Shown: in pieces, positions 10,425 through 21,563 of the stretch
How positions within the stretch are numbered: the first letter of the stretch is position 1
Layout: each line of letters starts with the position of its first letter
Source: Erwinia oleae
GTDB taxonomy: Bacteria > Pseudomonadota > Gammaproteobacteria > Enterobacterales > Enterobacteriaceae
Assembly (NCBI RefSeq): GCF_000770305.1
Contig: NZ_JNVB01000019.1
Location: 1 to 56,020, forward strand
Length of the DNA: 56,020 nt
Direction: 5' to 3'
Made by a program: the position numbers and the translations under genes
The notes under the pieces: model-generated
The model's database searches: none
What the model was told of the DNA's origin: nothing
Seen by the model: only the letters and a program-made list of their open reading frames with translations

Positions 10425-12785
10425 TCAGAAAGAGCGCTGGTACGGCAGGATACCCTGACGAAGCATTTCACCCGTGCCCAAACTGTACGAAGGACTCAGA
10501 CCCCGTAGCTCAATGTTGAATGAGATTTTATTGTCATACTTACTGCTGTCGTTTTCCCAGCTGGTGATCTTCCGCTCGTAGCCGAGACGTATCGCGTAAC
10601 AGCAGGAGCTGTATTGCACGCCAAGCAGCTGGTCGGCCGGTTGTTTCGCTTTAGTATCGTAATACCATGCGCCTACTACTGACCAGGCGTCCGCAATCGG
10701 CCAGCTGGCCGTGGTGCCTACCTGTGAAATCCCCTGCTGATAGCCTGGGTTTCTGATCTGACTTAAGGTCTGCTCAATGTACTCCGGGCTGGTATAGCGA
10801 TAGTTCAGCTGTACCATGCGGTCGGCGTCGCGACGGTACTCCAGTACGGCATTGCCCTGCGAAACATCATCAAGGCGCGTATCGTACTGAACGCCGCCGC
10901 GCGCGCCCCAGCGATCGCTGATCTTCCAGTAAGTGTCGCCTGCCCACACCAGGCTGCCACGGTCGTCGTTGTCTGCCGTAGACAGGCCGGTACGGGAAGG
11001 CGTGAACGAGTAGATTTGACCTATAGAAGCGTTAAAACGTTCAACCAGATCGTTATCAAAAATTCGTGTGGTCACGCCGCTGGTTAACTGGTTGGCAGAA
11101 GCAATACGATCCAGACCGCTGTAGGTGCGGTCGCGGAACAGGCCGGTGTAATCACTTTGCAGCAGCGTGGAGTCGTAGGCGCGAATGTCGCTCTGATCGC
11201 GATAGGGAATATAGAGGTACTGCATACGCGGTTCCAGCGTCTGCGTATAGCCCGGCGACCAGTCCATATTACGATCGAACACCATTTTGCCATCCATCTT
11301 AAACTGCGGCATGGTGCGGTTAACGGTGCTTTTCAGCTGGTTAACTTTACTGGTGTCGACATTGTCGTTGTAGTACTCAATATTTTCCTGCTGATAGTGC
11401 GTCGCCAGCAGTTTCGCTTCCGTATTCAGGCTGCCCCAGCCGTTAGAGAGCGGCAGATTAATCGTGGGTTCAACGTGCAGGCGCGTCGCGTCAGGATAGT
11501 CGTCGTTCACGTTAGTGAATTTGACCGCCTGTGCATAGAGATGCGTATCAAACGGCCCGACGTCATTCTGATAATAGTTGTAATCTAACTGCGGCTCGGC
11601 ACGGTAAACGTCATTATTGGCATTGGTTGAGAAAATCTGGAACTGCTTGGTTGATAAGGTCGCATCCCAGTTCTTTTCGGCGTAACCCACGCTGAATTTC
11701 TGCGTGACGTAGCCATCAGTCGAGTTACCGTAGGTCGAATCCAGATCGGTGAAGTAGTAAGGATCGCTGACCTTGGTGTAATCGACGTTGAAGCGCCAGT
11801 TCTGCTCGTAGACGCCGGAATGCTTCCAGAAGAACAGCCAGCGATTCGAATCTTTCTCATCGGAAATGTTGCGCGCATCGGCGTCTTTATTGAACTGATC
11901 GTCGGTCGGCAGGTAGTCGAACTCCATCAGCCCCGCGCCCGCTTTGGTCAGGTAGCGGAACTCATTCTGCCATTGTAAGCCGCGCTTGCTCATATAGTGC
12001 GGCGTGATAGTGGCATCGGCCTGCGGCGCAATGTTCCAGTAATAGGGCAGAATGAATTCAAACCCGTTGGAACTGCCATATTTGGCGTTAGGGATCAGAA
12101 AACCTGAACGGCGGCGGTCGCCGATCGGCAACTGCAAATAGGGGCTGTAGAGCACCGGCACTGCGCCGATTTTAAAGCGTGCGTTCCAGATTTCAGCAAC
12201 CTGCTCTTCACGATCCTCAATCACTTCGGTTCCCGCCACGCTCCAGCTGTTATCGCCGGGCAGACAAGACGTGAACGTTCCATTTTCAAGAATGGTGTAG
12301 CGGTTTTGTCCGCGCTGCTTCATCTGATCGCCGGTGCCGCGGCCCTGGCGGCCCACCATCTGGTAAGAACCGTCCCAGACGTTGGTGTCTTTGGTATTCA
12401 GGTTCGACCAGGCTTTCGGACCTTTCAGGATGACCTGATTATCGTCGTAATGTACATTTCCTAACGCATCAACGGTCCGAACCGGCGTGGTCTCTCCGGG
12501 CTGCTGCTTCTGATGAAGCTGCACTTCGTCAGAGAGCATGCGGCTGTTGCCCTGCTGAATATCGACGTTACCGCTGAATACCGCGTTATCGGGATAGTTA
12601 CCCTTCGCCTGGTCGGCATTAATCGTTACCGGCAGATCGTTGGTATTCTGGCCCTCAATCAGCGGACGATTATAGCTGGGCACGCCCAGCATACACTGCG
12701 AGGCGAGATCGTCGGCCAGACCCTGCTGGCTGTAGAGCGCTGAACCGATAAGCGTGGCCAGCAAAGTAGGTATTCTTTTTTTCAT
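10425..12785 (-). CDS. lptD: LPS-assembly protein LptD
   Basis: Outer-membrane beta-barrel that, with LptE, inserts lipopolysaccharide into the outer leaflet. 786 residues from [11 protein letters not shown] at 12785, which matches E. coli; twelve upstream codons can be read but precede the signal peptide and are unlikely to be translated. The signal peptide ends near residue 24. The periplasmic OstA/jellyroll domain ([20 protein letters not shown]) comes next, then a long barrel ending in aromatic residue Phe. The four cysteines of the family are there: Cys31, one in SCLPGDNSW, and the SSCCYAIR pair needed for the non-consecutive disulfides. Confidence 0.96.
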   Translation of the reverse strand: MKKRIPTLLATLIGSALYSQQGLADDLASQCMLGVPSYNRPLIEGQNTNDLPVTINADQAKGNYPDNAVFSGNVDIQQGNSRMLSDEVQLHQKQQPGETTPVRTVDALGNVHYDDNQVILKGPKAWSNLNTKDTNVWDGSYQMVGRQGRGTGDQMKQRGQNRYTILENGTFTSCLPGDNSWSVAGTEVIEDREEQVAEIWNARFKIGAVPVLYSPYLQLPIGDRRRSGFLIPNAKYGSSNGFEFILPYYWNIAPQADATITPHYMSKRGLQWQNEFRYLTKAGAGLMEFDYLPTDDQFNKDADARNISDEKDSNRWLFFWKHSGVYEQNWRFNVDYTKVSDPYYFTDLDSTYGNSTDGYVTQKFSVGYAEKNWDATLSTKQFQIFSTNANNDVYRAEPQLDYNYYQNDVGPFDTHLYAQAVKFTNVNDDYPDATRLHVEPTINLPLSNGWGSLNTEAKLLATHYQQENIEYYNDNVDTSKVNQLKSTVNRTMPQFKMDGKMVFDRNMDWSPGYTQTLEPRMQYLYIPYRDQSDIRAYDSTLLQSDYTGLFRDRTYSGLDRIASANQLTSGVTTRIFDNDLVERFNASIGQIYSFTPSRTGLSTADNDDRGSLVWAGDTYWKISDRWGARGGVQYDTRLDDVSQGNAVLEYRRDADRMVQLNYRYTSPEYIEQTLSQIRNPGYQQGISQVGTTASWPIADAWSVVGAWYYDTKAKQPADQLLGVQYSSCCYAIRLGYERKITSWENDSSKYDNKISFNIELRGLSPSYSLGTGEMLRQGILPYQRSF

Positions 12786-12978
12786 ACGCGGTATCGAAAA
12801 TTCCGTGATAGCTGGCATCATGCCGACAAACGGTCAGAGACTAACGTACTCAACTGCGTTGCGCTAGTGCTATGCCCTTCATCTTACAATTTACAGACGC
12901 GTTGCCGTTAGGCTCGTGGCGAAATGACAGGTATGATAATGCAATTTTCAGCCGGGAGCATGGCGAATTGAGGAGTAT

Positions 12979-13797
12979 ATGCGCTATTGGGGAAAAGTAA
13001 TTGGCCTTGTGCTGGGTTTGTTAAGCGGCGCCGGCTTTTGGGGAGTGGCCTTCGGCCTGCTGATTGGTCATCTGTTTGATAAAGCGCGCGCGATAAAAGG
13101 GCAGGGCTACTTCGCCAATCAGCAAACGCGTCAAACGCTGTTCTTCAGCACCACCTTTCAGGTGATGGGCCATCTGACCAAGTCAAAAGGGCGGGTGACC
13201 GACGCCGACATACAGATGGCGTCGCTGCTGATGGACAGAATGCAGCTGCACGGCGAAGCCAGAACTGCCGCACAGCGCGCCTTTCGCGAAGGCAAAGAGA
13301 GCGGCTATCCGCTGCGCGAAAGACTCCGCGAACTGCGCAGCGCCTGCTTTGGCCGTTTCGATCTGATCCGTATGTTTCTGGAAATTCAGATTCAGGCGGC
13401 GTTCGCCGACGGCTCGCTTCATCCCAACGAGCGTCAGGTGCTCTACGTGATCGCAGAAGAGTTGGGTATATCTCGCGTACAGTTCGACCAGTTTCTGAAA
13501 ATGATGGAAGGCGGTCAGCAGTTTGGCGGCGGGCACAGCTACCAGCAGTCAGGCGGCTTTAAGCCGGGCCAGCAGCGCGGGCCGACGCTGGAAGCCGCAT
13601 GCAGCGTGCTCGGCGTAAAACGCAGCGACGATGCCGCCACCATTAAACGCGCCTACCGCAAGCTGATGAGCGAGCACCATCCCGACAAACTGGTGGCCAA
13701 AGGGCTGCCGCCGCAAATGATGGAGATGGCGAAGGAAAAGGCGCAGGAGATCCAGTCGGCTTACGACCTGATCAAGCGCGAAAAAGGCTTTAAGTAA
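12979..13797 (+). CDS. djlA: Co-chaperone DjlA (membrane-anchored J-domain protein)
   Basis: Type III membrane protein whose cytoplasmic J domain stimulates DnaK; in E. coli it can induce colanic acid synthesis through Rcs. 272 residues. A single N-terminal membrane segment (about residues 7-30, rich in Gly, with GxxxG spacing), then the TerB-like domain, a Gly/Gln-rich linker near 175-200, and the C-terminal J domain containing EHHPDKL with the essential HPD tripeptide. It is divergent from lptD across 193 nt. GAGGAG-like bases precede the ATG. A possible -10, TATGAT, lies near 12932. Confidence 0.95.
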   Translation: MRYWGKVIGLVLGLLSGAGFWGVAFGLLIGHLFDKARAIKGQGYFANQQTRQTLFFSTTFQVMGHLTKSKGRVTDADIQMASLLMDRMQLHGEARTAAQRAFREGKESGYPLRERLRELRSACFGRFDLIRMFLEIQIQAAFADGSLHPNERQVLYVIAEELGISRVQFDQFLKMMEGGQQFGGGHSYQQSGGFKPGQQRGPTLEAACSVLGVKRSDDAATIKRAYRKLMSEHHPDKLVAKGLPPQMMEMAKEKAQEIQSAYDLIKREKGFK

Positions 13798-13800
13798 TCT

Positions 13801-13819
13801 CGGGAGCGGTCTGCTCCCG
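13801..13819. terminator. Hairpin between convergent djlA and rluA
   Basis: CGGGAGC (13801-13807), GGTCT loop, GCTCCCG (13813-13819), 3 nt after the djlA stop. The T tract is poor (CTTCAA), so this is a probable but weak terminator for djlA. Confidence 0.6.
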
Positions 13820-13829
13820 CTTCAATACG

Positions 13830-14483
13830 CTAAAAGTCCGCCGGTTGGCGAAAGGTCATCGGCGTTTTATACAGCGGATGGGTAATGGTCAGCGTCTCTG
13901 CATGAAGCTGTAAACGGGGCGCCATCAGCCGTGCGGCGTCGTCAGCGTAAAAGTTATCGCCTAAAATCGGATGCCCCAGCGCCTGCATATGCACGCGTAG
14001 CTGATGGGAGCGTCCGGTGATGGGCTTAAGCTGCATGCGCGCGCAGTTGTCCTTCTCATATTCCAGCACCTGATAGAGCGTTTGTGCCGGTTTTCCGGTG
14101 TCAAAACAGACCTTCTGCTTTGGCCGGTTCGGCCAGTCGCAAATCAGCGGTAAATCCACCAGGCCTTTCTCCTGCGCCGGATGTCCCCAGACGCGGGCGA
14201 TGTAGGTTTTCTGCGGCTCCCGCTCGCGAAACTGTCGCTTCAGCTCGCGCTCGGCGGCCTTGTTCAGCGCCACCACGAGAACGCCGCTGGTCGCCATGTC
14301 CAGACGATGCACCGACTCCGCCGTGGGAAAATCGCGCTGGATACGCGTCATCACGCTGTCCTTGTGCTCTGCCAGACGGCCCGGCACGGAGAGCAGTCCG
14401 CCTGGCTTATTTACCACCATGATTGCGCTGTCCTGATAGAGGATGTGCAGCCAGGGCTCTTGCGGTGGGTTATAGGGTTCCAA
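13830..14483 (-). CDS. rluA: 23S rRNA pseudouridine(746) and tRNA pseudouridine(32) synthase
   Basis: Dual-specificity pseudouridine synthase of the RluA family. 217 residues (E. coli 219). The catalytic motif VHRLDMATSGVL carries the nucleophilic Asp62; the C-terminal PITGRSHQLRVHMQALGHPILGD-type segment is also family-typical. There is no S4 domain, as expected for RluA itself. It is downstream of rapA on the same strand, as in E. coli, and convergent with djlA. Confidence 0.95.
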   Translation of the reverse strand: MEPYNPPQEPWLHILYQDSAIMVVNKPGGLLSVPGRLAEHKDSVMTRIQRDFPTAESVHRLDMATSGVLVVALNKAAERELKRQFREREPQKTYIARVWGHPAQEKGLVDLPLICDWPNRPKQKVCFDTGKPAQTLYQVLEYEKDNCARMQLKPITGRSHQLRVHMQALGHPILGDNFYADDAARLMAPRLQLHAETLTITHPLYKTPMTFRQPADF

Positions 14484-14496
14484 TTCTTTGCCTGTA

Positions 14497-14518
14497 AAGG
14501 GCGGATTGCGCCGCCCTT
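14497..14518 (-). terminator. Possible weak terminator between rapA and rluA
   Basis: Inverted repeat AAGGGCGG/CCGCCCTT around a 6-nt loop, followed on the minus strand by TTTACAGG. The short T run suggests partial termination of rapA transcripts before rluA. Confidence 0.4.
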
Positions 14519-14524
14519 GCGAAG

Positions 14525-17431
14525 TTACTGATGCGTAACGACGATCAGGCGCAGCGCGTCAAGACGCCAGCCCGCATCGTTAAGCGCGGACAACACCTGT
14601 TCGCGATTGCTCTCCAGCGCGTCGATCTCATCCTGACGAATGTTCGGATTGACGGCACTGAGCGCAGAAAGGCGCGACAGTTCCGCGCTGAGCTTCTCAT
14701 CGGCCTCCTGACGCGCGGCATCAATGACGTTGCGCGCCTCGGCCGCCGCCTGATCTTCTGCCAGCGTCAGGATCGCATGTACATCCTGTTGCACCGCATT
14801 GACCAGCTTGCTGCCGTTATGGCGATTGACCGCATTGAGCTGACGGTTAAAGCTTTCAAACTCAACCTTGCCCGCCAGGTTGGTTCCCTGACGATCGACC
14901 AGCATTCTGATCGGCGTGGGCGGCAGGAAGCGCGTGAGCTGAAGATGGCGCGGCGCCTGCGCTTCCACCACGTAGATCAGCTCCAGCAGCAGCGTGCCGA
15001 CCGGCAGCGCCTTGTTTTTCAGCAGCGAAAGCGCGCAGCTTCCGGTATCGCCGGAGAGGATCAGATCCAGTCCGTTACGAATGATCGGATGCTCCCAGGT
15101 CACATACTGCGCATCTTCCCGTGAAAGCGCCTGGGCGCGATCGAAGGTGATGGTGCAGCCATCCTCCGGCAGGCCCGGAAAGTCCGGCACCAGCATGTGA
15201 TCGCCCGGCGTGAGTACGATCAGATTGTCGCTGCGATCTTCCTGATTGATGCCGACAATATCGAACAGGTTAAGCGCAAAGTTAACCAGCTCAATATTAT
15301 TATCCTGCTCGCTGATGACGTCCGCCAGCGCCTGCGCTTTTTCGCCGCCGTTGGAGTGCAGCTCCAGCAGGCGATCGCGCCCCTGTTCAAGCTGCGCTTT
15401 CAGGGCCGCGTGCTCTTTACGGCATTCGTCGATGAATGCATCCAGCCCTTCGGTATTTTCCGGTGCGGCGAGGAATGAGACCAGCTGCGGCTGTACCCGA
15501 TCGTAAATGGCGCGGCCGGTCGGACAGGTGTGTTCGAAAGCGTCCAGCCCTTCGTGATACCAGCGGATCAGCACCGACTGCGCCGTTTTTTCCAGATAAG
15601 GCACGTGGATCTGAATATCATGAACCTGACCAATACGATCCAGGCGGCCGATGCGCTGCTCCAGCAGATCCGGGTTGGCAGGCAGGTCGAACATCACCAT
15701 CTGGCTGGCGAACTGGAAGTTACGCCCTTCAGAGCCGATTTCAGAACAGAGCAGCACCTGCGCGCCATCCTCTTCTGACGCAAACCAGGCGGCGGCGCGG
15801 TCGCGTTCGATAATGGACAAGCCTTCATGGAACACCGCCGCACGGATGCCTTCGCGCTCGCGCAGTACCTGCTCAAGCTGGAGTGCGGTATCGGCTTTGG
15901 CGCAGATCACCAGCACTTTCTGGTCACGGTGGCTGGTGAGAAAGCCCATCAGCCACTCAACGCGCGGATCAAAGTTCCACCAGGTGCCGCTGTCGCCTTC
16001 AAATGCCTGATAAATCTGTTCGGGATAGAGCATGTCGCGGGCGCGCTCATCAACGCTTTTACGGCTGCTCATGATCCCGGAGACTTTAATGGCGGTTTGG
16101 TACTGCGTCGGCAGCGGCAGACGGATCTGATGGAGTTCGCGATGCGGGAAACCCTTCACGCCGTTGCGCGTGTTGCGAAACAGCACGCGGCTGGTGCCGT
16201 GACGATCCGTCAGCATGCTAATCAACGCCTGACGCGCTTCGTGCTTGCCCGCGCCGTCGCCGTTGGCCGTTTGCAGCAGTGGCTCAATATCCTCTTCACC
16301 CATCAGATCGTTAAGCAGATTCATCTCCTGCTGGCTGATGGATTTATCGGCCAGCAGCATCGCCACCGCATCGGCAATCGGGCGGAAGTGCTGCTGCTCC
16401 TCAACAAAAGCGGCAAAGTCGTGGAAGCGATCCGGGTCCAGCAGGCGCAGACGCGCAAAATGGCTCTCCATACCTAACTGTTCCGGCGTGGCGGTGAGCA
16501 GCAGCACGCCGGGGATCTGCGCGGCAAGCTGCTCAATAACCTGATATTCACGACCTGGCTTGCCCTCTTCCCAGGCGAGGTGATGCGCTTCATCAACCAC
16601 CATCAGGTCCCAGCAGGCATCGGCCAGCTTTTCCAGGCGCGGCTTGCTGCGGCGCACGAAATCCAGCGAGCAGATAATCAGTTGTTCAGTTTCGAAGGCG
16701 TTGTCGCTGTCCAGTTCGGCCTGCGCGTAGCGCTCGTCGTCAAACAGGGCGAAGCGCAGGTTAAAGCGACGCAGCATCTCGACCAGCCACTGGTGCTGGA
16801 GCGTTTCGGGTACGACGATCAGCACGCGCTCGGCGCGGCCTGCCAGCAATTGCTGGTGAATGATCATGCCGGCTTCGATGGTTTTCCCCAGGCCGACTTC
16901 ATCCGCCAGCAGCACGCGTGGCGCATGGCGGCGCCCGACGTCATGGGCGATATGCAACTGATGCGGGATCAGGCTGGTGCGCATCCCGCGCAGGCCGCTT
17001 ACCGACAGGCGATACTGCTCGCTGTGATATTTACGTGCGCGAAAGCGCAGGGCGAAGCGATCCATGCGATCGAGCTGACCGGCGAACAGCCGATCCTGCG
17101 GTTTGCTGAACGCAAGCTTGCTGTCCAGCATCACTTCGCGCAGCGACACGCCCGGTTCAGCGGTATCCAGTCGCGTACCCACATAGGTGACCAGATCGTT
17201 TTCCGTTACCACTTCATCGACGACTAACTGCCAGCCTTCATGGCTGGTGACGGTATCGCCCGGATTAAATATCACGCGGGTTACGGGAGAATCGCTTCTG
17301 GCGTAATGACGGTTTTCACCGGTGGCAGGAAAAAGCAGCGTCACCATGCGCGGTTCTACCGTGACGACAGTTCCCAATCCCAGTTCGCTTTCCGTATCGC
17401 TTATCCAGCGTTGACCAAGTGTAAAAGGCAT
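14525..17431 (-). CDS. rapA: RNA polymerase-associated SWI2/SNF2 ATPase RapA (HepA)
   Basis: Binds RNA polymerase and promotes recycling of stalled post-termination complexes using ATP. 968 residues from [12 protein letters not shown] at 17431, the same length as E. coli; the reading frame runs 19 codons further upstream but without family similarity. N-terminal Tudor-like domains precede the helicase core, where [15 protein letters not shown] (Walker A), VVDEAHH (DEAH box), LLTATPEQL (motif III) and, in the second RecA lobe, [13 protein letters not shown] and [11 protein letters not shown] (motifs V and VI) can be read. It lies 142 nt downstream of polB. Confidence 0.96.
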   Translation of the reverse strand: MPFTLGQRWISDTESELGLGTVVTVEPRMVTLLFPATGENRHYARSDSPVTRVIFNPGDTVTSHEGWQLVVDEVVTENDLVTYVGTRLDTAEPGVSLREVMLDSKLAFSKPQDRLFAGQLDRMDRFALRFRARKYHSEQYRLSVSGLRGMRTSLIPHQLHIAHDVGRRHAPRVLLADEVGLGKTIEAGMIIHQQLLAGRAERVLIVVPETLQHQWLVEMLRRFNLRFALFDDERYAQAELDSDNAFETEQLIICSLDFVRRSKPRLEKLADACWDLMVVDEAHHLAWEEGKPGREYQVIEQLAAQIPGVLLLTATPEQLGMESHFARLRLLDPDRFHDFAAFVEEQQHFRPIADAVAMLLADKSISQQEMNLLNDLMGEEDIEPLLQTANGDGAGKHEARQALISMLTDRHGTSRVLFRNTRNGVKGFPHRELHQIRLPLPTQYQTAIKVSGIMSSRKSVDERARDMLYPEQIYQAFEGDSGTWWNFDPRVEWLMGFLTSHRDQKVLVICAKADTALQLEQVLREREGIRAAVFHEGLSIIERDRAAAWFASEEDGAQVLLCSEIGSEGRNFQFASQMVMFDLPANPDLLEQRIGRLDRIGQVHDIQIHVPYLEKTAQSVLIRWYHEGLDAFEHTCPTGRAIYDRVQPQLVSFLAAPENTEGLDAFIDECRKEHAALKAQLEQGRDRLLELHSNGGEKAQALADVISEQDNNIELVNFALNLFDIVGINQEDRSDNLIVLTPGDHMLVPDFPGLPEDGCTITFDRAQALSREDAQYVTWEHPIIRNGLDLILSGDTGSCALSLLKNKALPVGTLLLELIYVVEAQAPRHLQLTRFLPPTPIRMLVDRQGTNLAGKVEFESFNRQLNAVNRHNGSKLVNAVQQDVHAILTLAEDQAAAEARNVIDAARQEADEKLSAELSRLSALSAVNPNIRQDEIDALESNREQVLSALNDAGWRLDALRLIVVTHQ

Positions 17432-17572
17432 AAATATTCGGCTCGATTCTCGTAAGATGATTTCAGATTTTTTGAGGCAACAGTACAACCGCCCGGCGCA
17501 GACGCCCGGCAGGAGGGTTCAGATAATCAGGAAGGGCGCTATGGTACTGGAAGGCCGCGCGTTCGTCACCTG

Positions 17573-19933
17573 TCAAAAAAGCCCCAGTTGTCCGGTAACC
17601 AGTGTAGCAAAGTCATCCTGCAAAAAAGGAAGGATGCCGTCGGCCACCGGCTGAAGCTGACGCTCCAGGTAATGTTCATAGTCAAACGGCGTCGTGCGCG
17701 CCTCCAGCGGCTCCGGCCCTGACGTGGCCATCACGTAGCGAATGCGCCCGCCGTTCTGGTAGAGCAGCGGGCGGCCCAGCTTCTGATTCTGTTCATCGGC
17801 AATGCGCGCGGCGCGCACGTGTGGCGGCACATTGCGCTGATAGTCACTGAGGGGGCGACGCAGCCGCTTGCGGTAAACCAGCTGCGCATCCAGTTCGCCC
17901 TCAAGCAGCTGACGCACCGTTTCGCGAATGTAATCCTGATAGGGTTCGCCTTTGAAAATTTTCAGGTAGAGCGTCTGCTGAAACTGCTGCGCCAGCGGCG
18001 TCCAGTCGGTACGCACCGTCTCCAGCCCTTTGAACACCATTTTTTCTTCGCCGCCGGTGCAAATCAGTCCAGCATAGCGCTTTTTACTGCCCTGCTCGGC
18101 GCCGCGAATGGTTGGCATCAGAAAGCGGCTGAAATGCGTTTCATACTCCAGCTCCAGTGCGCTTTGCAGACCGTATTCCGCAAGAAGGTGTTCGCGCCAC
18201 CAGCCGTCGATTTTATCCACCAGGCGCCGCCCGATTTCAGCCGCCGCGTCCTCATCGTGCGGGGTTTTCAGCCAGACGAAGGTGGAATCGGTGTCGCCAT
18301 AAATCACGTCATAACCTTCCGCTTCAATCAGCGTTCTGGTCTGACGCATGATCTCATGGCCGCGCAGAGTGATAGACGACGCCAGTCGCGGATCGAAAAA
18401 GCGGCAGGCGCTGGTGCCGAGCACGCCATAAAACGCGTTCATGATGATTTTCAGCGCCTGTGAGAGCGGCTTGTTGCCCTGTTTTTTGGCCCTTTCGCGG
18501 CCCAGCCAGATCTGGCTGACGATTTCCGGCAGGCAGTGATTACTGCGCGAAAAGCGCGCGCCGCGAAAGCCGCTGACCGAATCGGCGTCATCAGGATGCG
18601 CCAGCCCCTCAATCAGGCCGACCGGATCGATCAGGAAGGTACGAATAATCGAGGGATAGAGGCTTTTGTAATCCAGCACCAGCACCGAGTCGTAGAGGCC
18701 GGGGCGCGAATCCATCACATAGCCGCCGGGGCTGGCCTCCGGCGCCACTTCACCCATCCCTGGCGCAACGAAACCGGCGCGGTGCATGCGCGGCAGATAG
18801 AGATGGCTGAACGCGGCGACGGAGCCGCCGTGGCGATCCACCGGCAGACCGTTAACCGACGCGCGCTCCAGCAGGAAAGGCATCAGTTCGGTATGCTGAA
18901 AAATTCGCGTCACCAGCTCGCAGTCCTTCAGGTTGTAGCGTGCCAGCGCGGGCTTGTCTTCCGCAAAGCGCTGATCGATCTCCTGCATACGATCCCAGGG
19001 ATTATCAATCGCTTTACCTTCACCGAGCAGCGTCTGAGAAACCGTTTCAAGGCTGAACGAACTGAAGTTCCAGAATGCGGATTTCAGCGCGTCGATACCG
19101 TCGATAATCAGTCGACCGGTGGCCTGAGCAAAAAACACGCCGGGCTTGAAGCCGTGTTCGCGCCACTCAAGCGCCTCGTTGTTGCGGCCCAGACGCAGCG
19201 GAATAGCGTAGCGGTCGGCGTGCTTTTGTAACATGCGCAGATCGAACTGCACCACGTTCCAGCCGATCAGCACATCGGGATCGTGGCGGGCGAACCAGGC
19301 GTTAAGCTGCTCCAGGAGCTGCGGGCGGCTGGTCACATAATGCAGGTTAAAATCCAGCCCGCGCGCGTCGCCGTTTTCCGGGCCAAGCATGTAGACATCG
19401 CGCTGGCCGCAGCCTTCCAGACCGATACAATACAGCTCGCCGTGGCGCGTGGTTTCAATATCCAGCGATACCCACTTCAGGGGCGGACGGTAGTCGGGAT
19501 GGGGTTTAAGGCGCGCGTTAATCAGGCTGGCGCCGTGCGCCTCGCCGCTGAACCATACCGGTGCGGTAATGAAGCGCTCCATGAGAAAGCGGTCGGGCGG
19601 ACGGACGTCGGCTTCGTAAACCATGATGCCGTTTTCACGCAGCAGTTTTTCCAGCTTCAGTAGCTGACGATAGTGCGTGCAGTAGAGGCCGAAAACCGGG
19701 CGCTGGCGGAAATCTTTCAGGGTCAGCGCAGCGAGGCGGCAGTGGCGCTCCTGTTTGAGCAGCGCGACGGTTTGCGCCCGGTAAGCTTCCGGTATAAAGG
19801 CAACGGACTCCTGCGCAGGCAGCACCACGCGCTGCGGGCCCTGGTCGGTCGCCAGCCACAGCACCACTTCCGTTCCCGTTGACGTATCACGCCAGTGGCG
19901 GGTCAGCACAAAGCCTGCGCGCGCGTTATTCAC
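17573..19933 (-). CDS. polB: DNA polymerase II (SOS-inducible family B polymerase)
   Basis: Family B polymerase used in replication restart and translesion synthesis. 786 residues (E. coli 783). The 3'-5' exonuclease motif [13 protein letters not shown] and the polymerase motifs [24 protein letters not shown] and [10 protein letters not shown] appear in the usual order, and the C terminus GQLGLF is the beta-clamp binding motif. The start is GTG at 19933, with AAGGGG about eight bases upstream; E. coli polB also uses GTG. A LexA box lies 38-54 nt upstream of the start. The ara genes next to polB in E. coli are missing here. Confidence 0.97.
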   Translation of the reverse strand: MNNARAGFVLTRHWRDTSTGTEVVLWLATDQGPQRVVLPAQESVAFIPEAYRAQTVALLKQERHCRLAALTLKDFRQRPVFGLYCTHYRQLLKLEKLLRENGIMVYEADVRPPDRFLMERFITAPVWFSGEAHGASLINARLKPHPDYRPPLKWVSLDIETTRHGELYCIGLEGCGQRDVYMLGPENGDARGLDFNLHYVTSRPQLLEQLNAWFARHDPDVLIGWNVVQFDLRMLQKHADRYAIPLRLGRNNEALEWREHGFKPGVFFAQATGRLIIDGIDALKSAFWNFSSFSLETVSQTLLGEGKAIDNPWDRMQEIDQRFAEDKPALARYNLKDCELVTRIFQHTELMPFLLERASVNGLPVDRHGGSVAAFSHLYLPRMHRAGFVAPGMGEVAPEASPGGYVMDSRPGLYDSVLVLDYKSLYPSIIRTFLIDPVGLIEGLAHPDDADSVSGFRGARFSRSNHCLPEIVSQIWLGRERAKKQGNKPLSQALKIIMNAFYGVLGTSACRFFDPRLASSITLRGHEIMRQTRTLIEAEGYDVIYGDTDSTFVWLKTPHDEDAAAEIGRRLVDKIDGWWREHLLAEYGLQSALELEYETHFSRFLMPTIRGAEQGSKKRYAGLICTGGEEKMVFKGLETVRTDWTPLAQQFQQTLYLKIFKGEPYQDYIRETVRQLLEGELDAQLVYRKRLRRPLSDYQRNVPPHVRAARIADEQNQKLGRPLLYQNGGRIRYVMATSGPEPLEARTTPFDYEHYLERQLQPVADGILPFLQDDFATLVTGQLGLF

Positions 19934-19969
19934 CCGATGCCCCTTTTGATGATGAAGTGAGCGATAATG

Positions 19970-19989
19970 GCATGTTTATTTATACAGTG
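19970..19989 (-). promoter_or_regulatory. LexA (SOS) box of polB
   Basis: On the minus strand the core reads CTG-TATAAATAAA-CAT (19987 down to 19972), with eight of the ten central bases as in the TATATATATA consensus and one mismatch in the distal CAG. Its position 40-55 nt upstream of polB and the known SOS control of E. coli polB (dinA) support the call. Confidence 0.8.
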
Positions 19990-20107
19990 TCTTCAGGCGG
20001 GTTTGGTGTGGCTGCGCGCACCGTCAGCATTCCCATACAAAACATCCCTTGACGGCATGTTAACGGCTCAGGACAATCCGTGCTCCAATCAGCAGAGTGT
20101 GGATTGT

Positions 20108-20875
20108 ATGGAAGCCTGGCTGCAACATTTAATTACGCAATCCCTGGCCTGGTCGTTACTGGCCGTCGGGCTGATCGCTTTTTTCGAATCGCTGGCGCTG
20201 GTGGGGCTGTTACTGCCCGGCACGGTGCTGATGGCCTCTTTCGGCGCGCTGATTGGCAGCGGTCAGGTCGGGCTCTATCCGGCCTGGGGCGCCGGTATCA
20301 TTGGCTGCCTGGCGGGAGACTGGATCTCTTATTTTATCGGCTGGCAGTTTAAAGGTCCGCTGCACCGCTGGTCGTTTATTAAAAAGCATCAGGCGTTAAT
20401 GAATAAGACCGAACATGCGCTGCATCAGCACAGCATGTTTACCATTATCGTGGGGCGCTTTGTCGGGCCGACGCGGCCGCTGATCCCGCTGGTGGCGGGC
20501 ATGCTTGAGCTGCCGATAAAAAAGTTCATTCCGCCTAATTTGATCGGCTGCCTGCTGTGGCCGCCGCTTTACCTGATGCCAGGCATCCTGGCCGGCGTGG
20601 CGATTGACGTGCCGAAGGACGCCCACAGCGACGGGTTCACATGGCTGCTGTTGGCGGTGGCGCTGCTTGTCTGGCTGGGCGGATGGCTGTGCTGGCGCTG
20701 GCTGCGCGTAAAAAAGCAGTCCGACTGGGCGACGGCTTATCTGCCTGCCGCGCGTCTGCGCTGGCTGGCGCCGTTAACGGTGGTGGTTGCACTGGGTAGC
20801 CTGGCGGCGATCCAGTTCCATCCCATGATGCCGCTGTTCCGTCAGCTTCTCTGGCAGGTCTTTATCGGACGTTAA
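20108..20875 (+). CDS. yabI: DedA/SNARE-associated (VTT domain) membrane protein YabI
   Basis: Polytopic inner-membrane protein of the DedA family, whose members are implicated in lipid carrier (undecaprenyl phosphate) or phospholipid flipping and membrane homeostasis; a specific role for YabI is not established. 255 residues from [12 protein letters not shown] at 20108, the start equivalent to E. coli; the frame stays open 47 codons further left but that part is not conserved. The VTT core is plain: [28 protein letters not shown] and [18 protein letters not shown], followed by two or three further membrane helices. Its 3' end overlaps that of thiQ by 14 nt, tail to tail. Confidence 0.93.
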   Translation: MEAWLQHLITQSLAWSLLAVGLIAFFESLALVGLLLPGTVLMASFGALIGSGQVGLYPAWGAGIIGCLAGDWISYFIGWQFKGPLHRWSFIKKHQALMNKTEHALHQHSMFTIIVGRFVGPTRPLIPLVAGMLELPIKKFIPPNLIGCLLWPPLYLMPGILAGVAIDVPKDAHSDGFTWLLLAVALLVWLGGWLCWRWLRVKKQSDWATAYLPAARLRWLAPLTVVVALGSLAAIQFHPMMPLFRQLLWQVFIGR

Positions 20876-21563
20876 CGCCCAGCACCGCTGCTTCCTCCAC
20901 CTCGCCGTTGAGCAGCGCTGCGGTGCTGCCGTCCCAGTAAACGCGTCCTTCGACAATCAAAATGCTGCGTTCTGCGATGCGCGCAGCGTCTTCCAGACTG
21001 TGCGACACCATCAATAGCGTGATAGCGCGCTCCCTGCACACTTCATCGACCAGGTGCAGCATCTCGTTGCGCAGTGCCGGATCGAGCGCCGAGAACGGCT
21101 CATCCAGCAACAGCACCGGCTGCCGCCGCACCAGGCAGCGCGCCAGCGCGGCACGCTGGCGCTGGCCGCCGGAAAGCTCGCCAGGCAGACGCGACAGGTA
21201 TGCCGTCAGGCCGACGCGTTCAGCGATGGCGTGCAGCTGTGCGGTTTGCGCCGGTTTCAGTCGCAGGCCGGGATGCAGCCCTAAACCGATATTTTGCGCC
21301 ACCGTCAGATGCGGAAACAGATTGTTTTCCTGAAACAGCATCGATACCGGGCGCTGCGCGGGCGGCGTACGATCGTGCGCCTCGCCGTTAATGCGCAGGC
21401 TGCCGCTTTCGGCGTGAATAAAACCGGCAATCAGGCTCAGCAAAGTGCTTTTTCCCGCGCCGCTGGGGCCGAGCACCGCCACTCTTTCTCCCTGATGAAC
21501 GGTAAAGGAGAAACGCATTGGCAGGTGATGATAGAGCCAGGTGAGATCAGTCAGCGTTAGCAT
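20862..21563 (-). CDS. thiQ: Thiamine/TPP ABC transporter ATP-binding protein
   Basis: ATPase of the ThiBPQ importer for thiamine, thiamine phosphate and TPP. 233 residues from [13 protein letters not shown] (21563), which matches E. coli ThiQ. Walker [11 protein letters not shown]-loop FQENNLFPH, signature [13 protein letters not shown], Walker [12 protein letters not shown] and switch His in MVSHS are all present. The start lies 17 nt inside the end of thiP, so translation is probably coupled. Confidence 0.96.
   Translation of the reverse strand: MLTLTDLTWLYHHLPMRFSFTVHQGERVAVLGPSGAGKSTLLSLIAGFIHAESGSLRINGEAHDRTPPAQRPVSMLFQENNLFPHLTVAQNIGLGLHPGLRLKPAQTAQLHAIAERVGLTAYLSRLPGELSGGQRQRAALARCLVRRQPVLLLDEPFSALDPALRNEMLHLVDEVCRERAITLLMVSHSLEDAARIAERSILIVEGRVYWDGSTAALLNGEVEEAAVLGVNVR

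Noticed and set aside
12786-12978. Sigma-E promoter upstream of lptD
   Set aside because: Expected from E. coli, and a TCTGA occurs on the minus strand near 12834-12838, but no GAACTT-like -35 stands at the right distance, so I did not annotate it.
19967-20107. Upstream extension of yabI by 47 codons
   Set aside because: It would start inside the polB LexA box, and the extra residues have no counterpart in YabI relatives.
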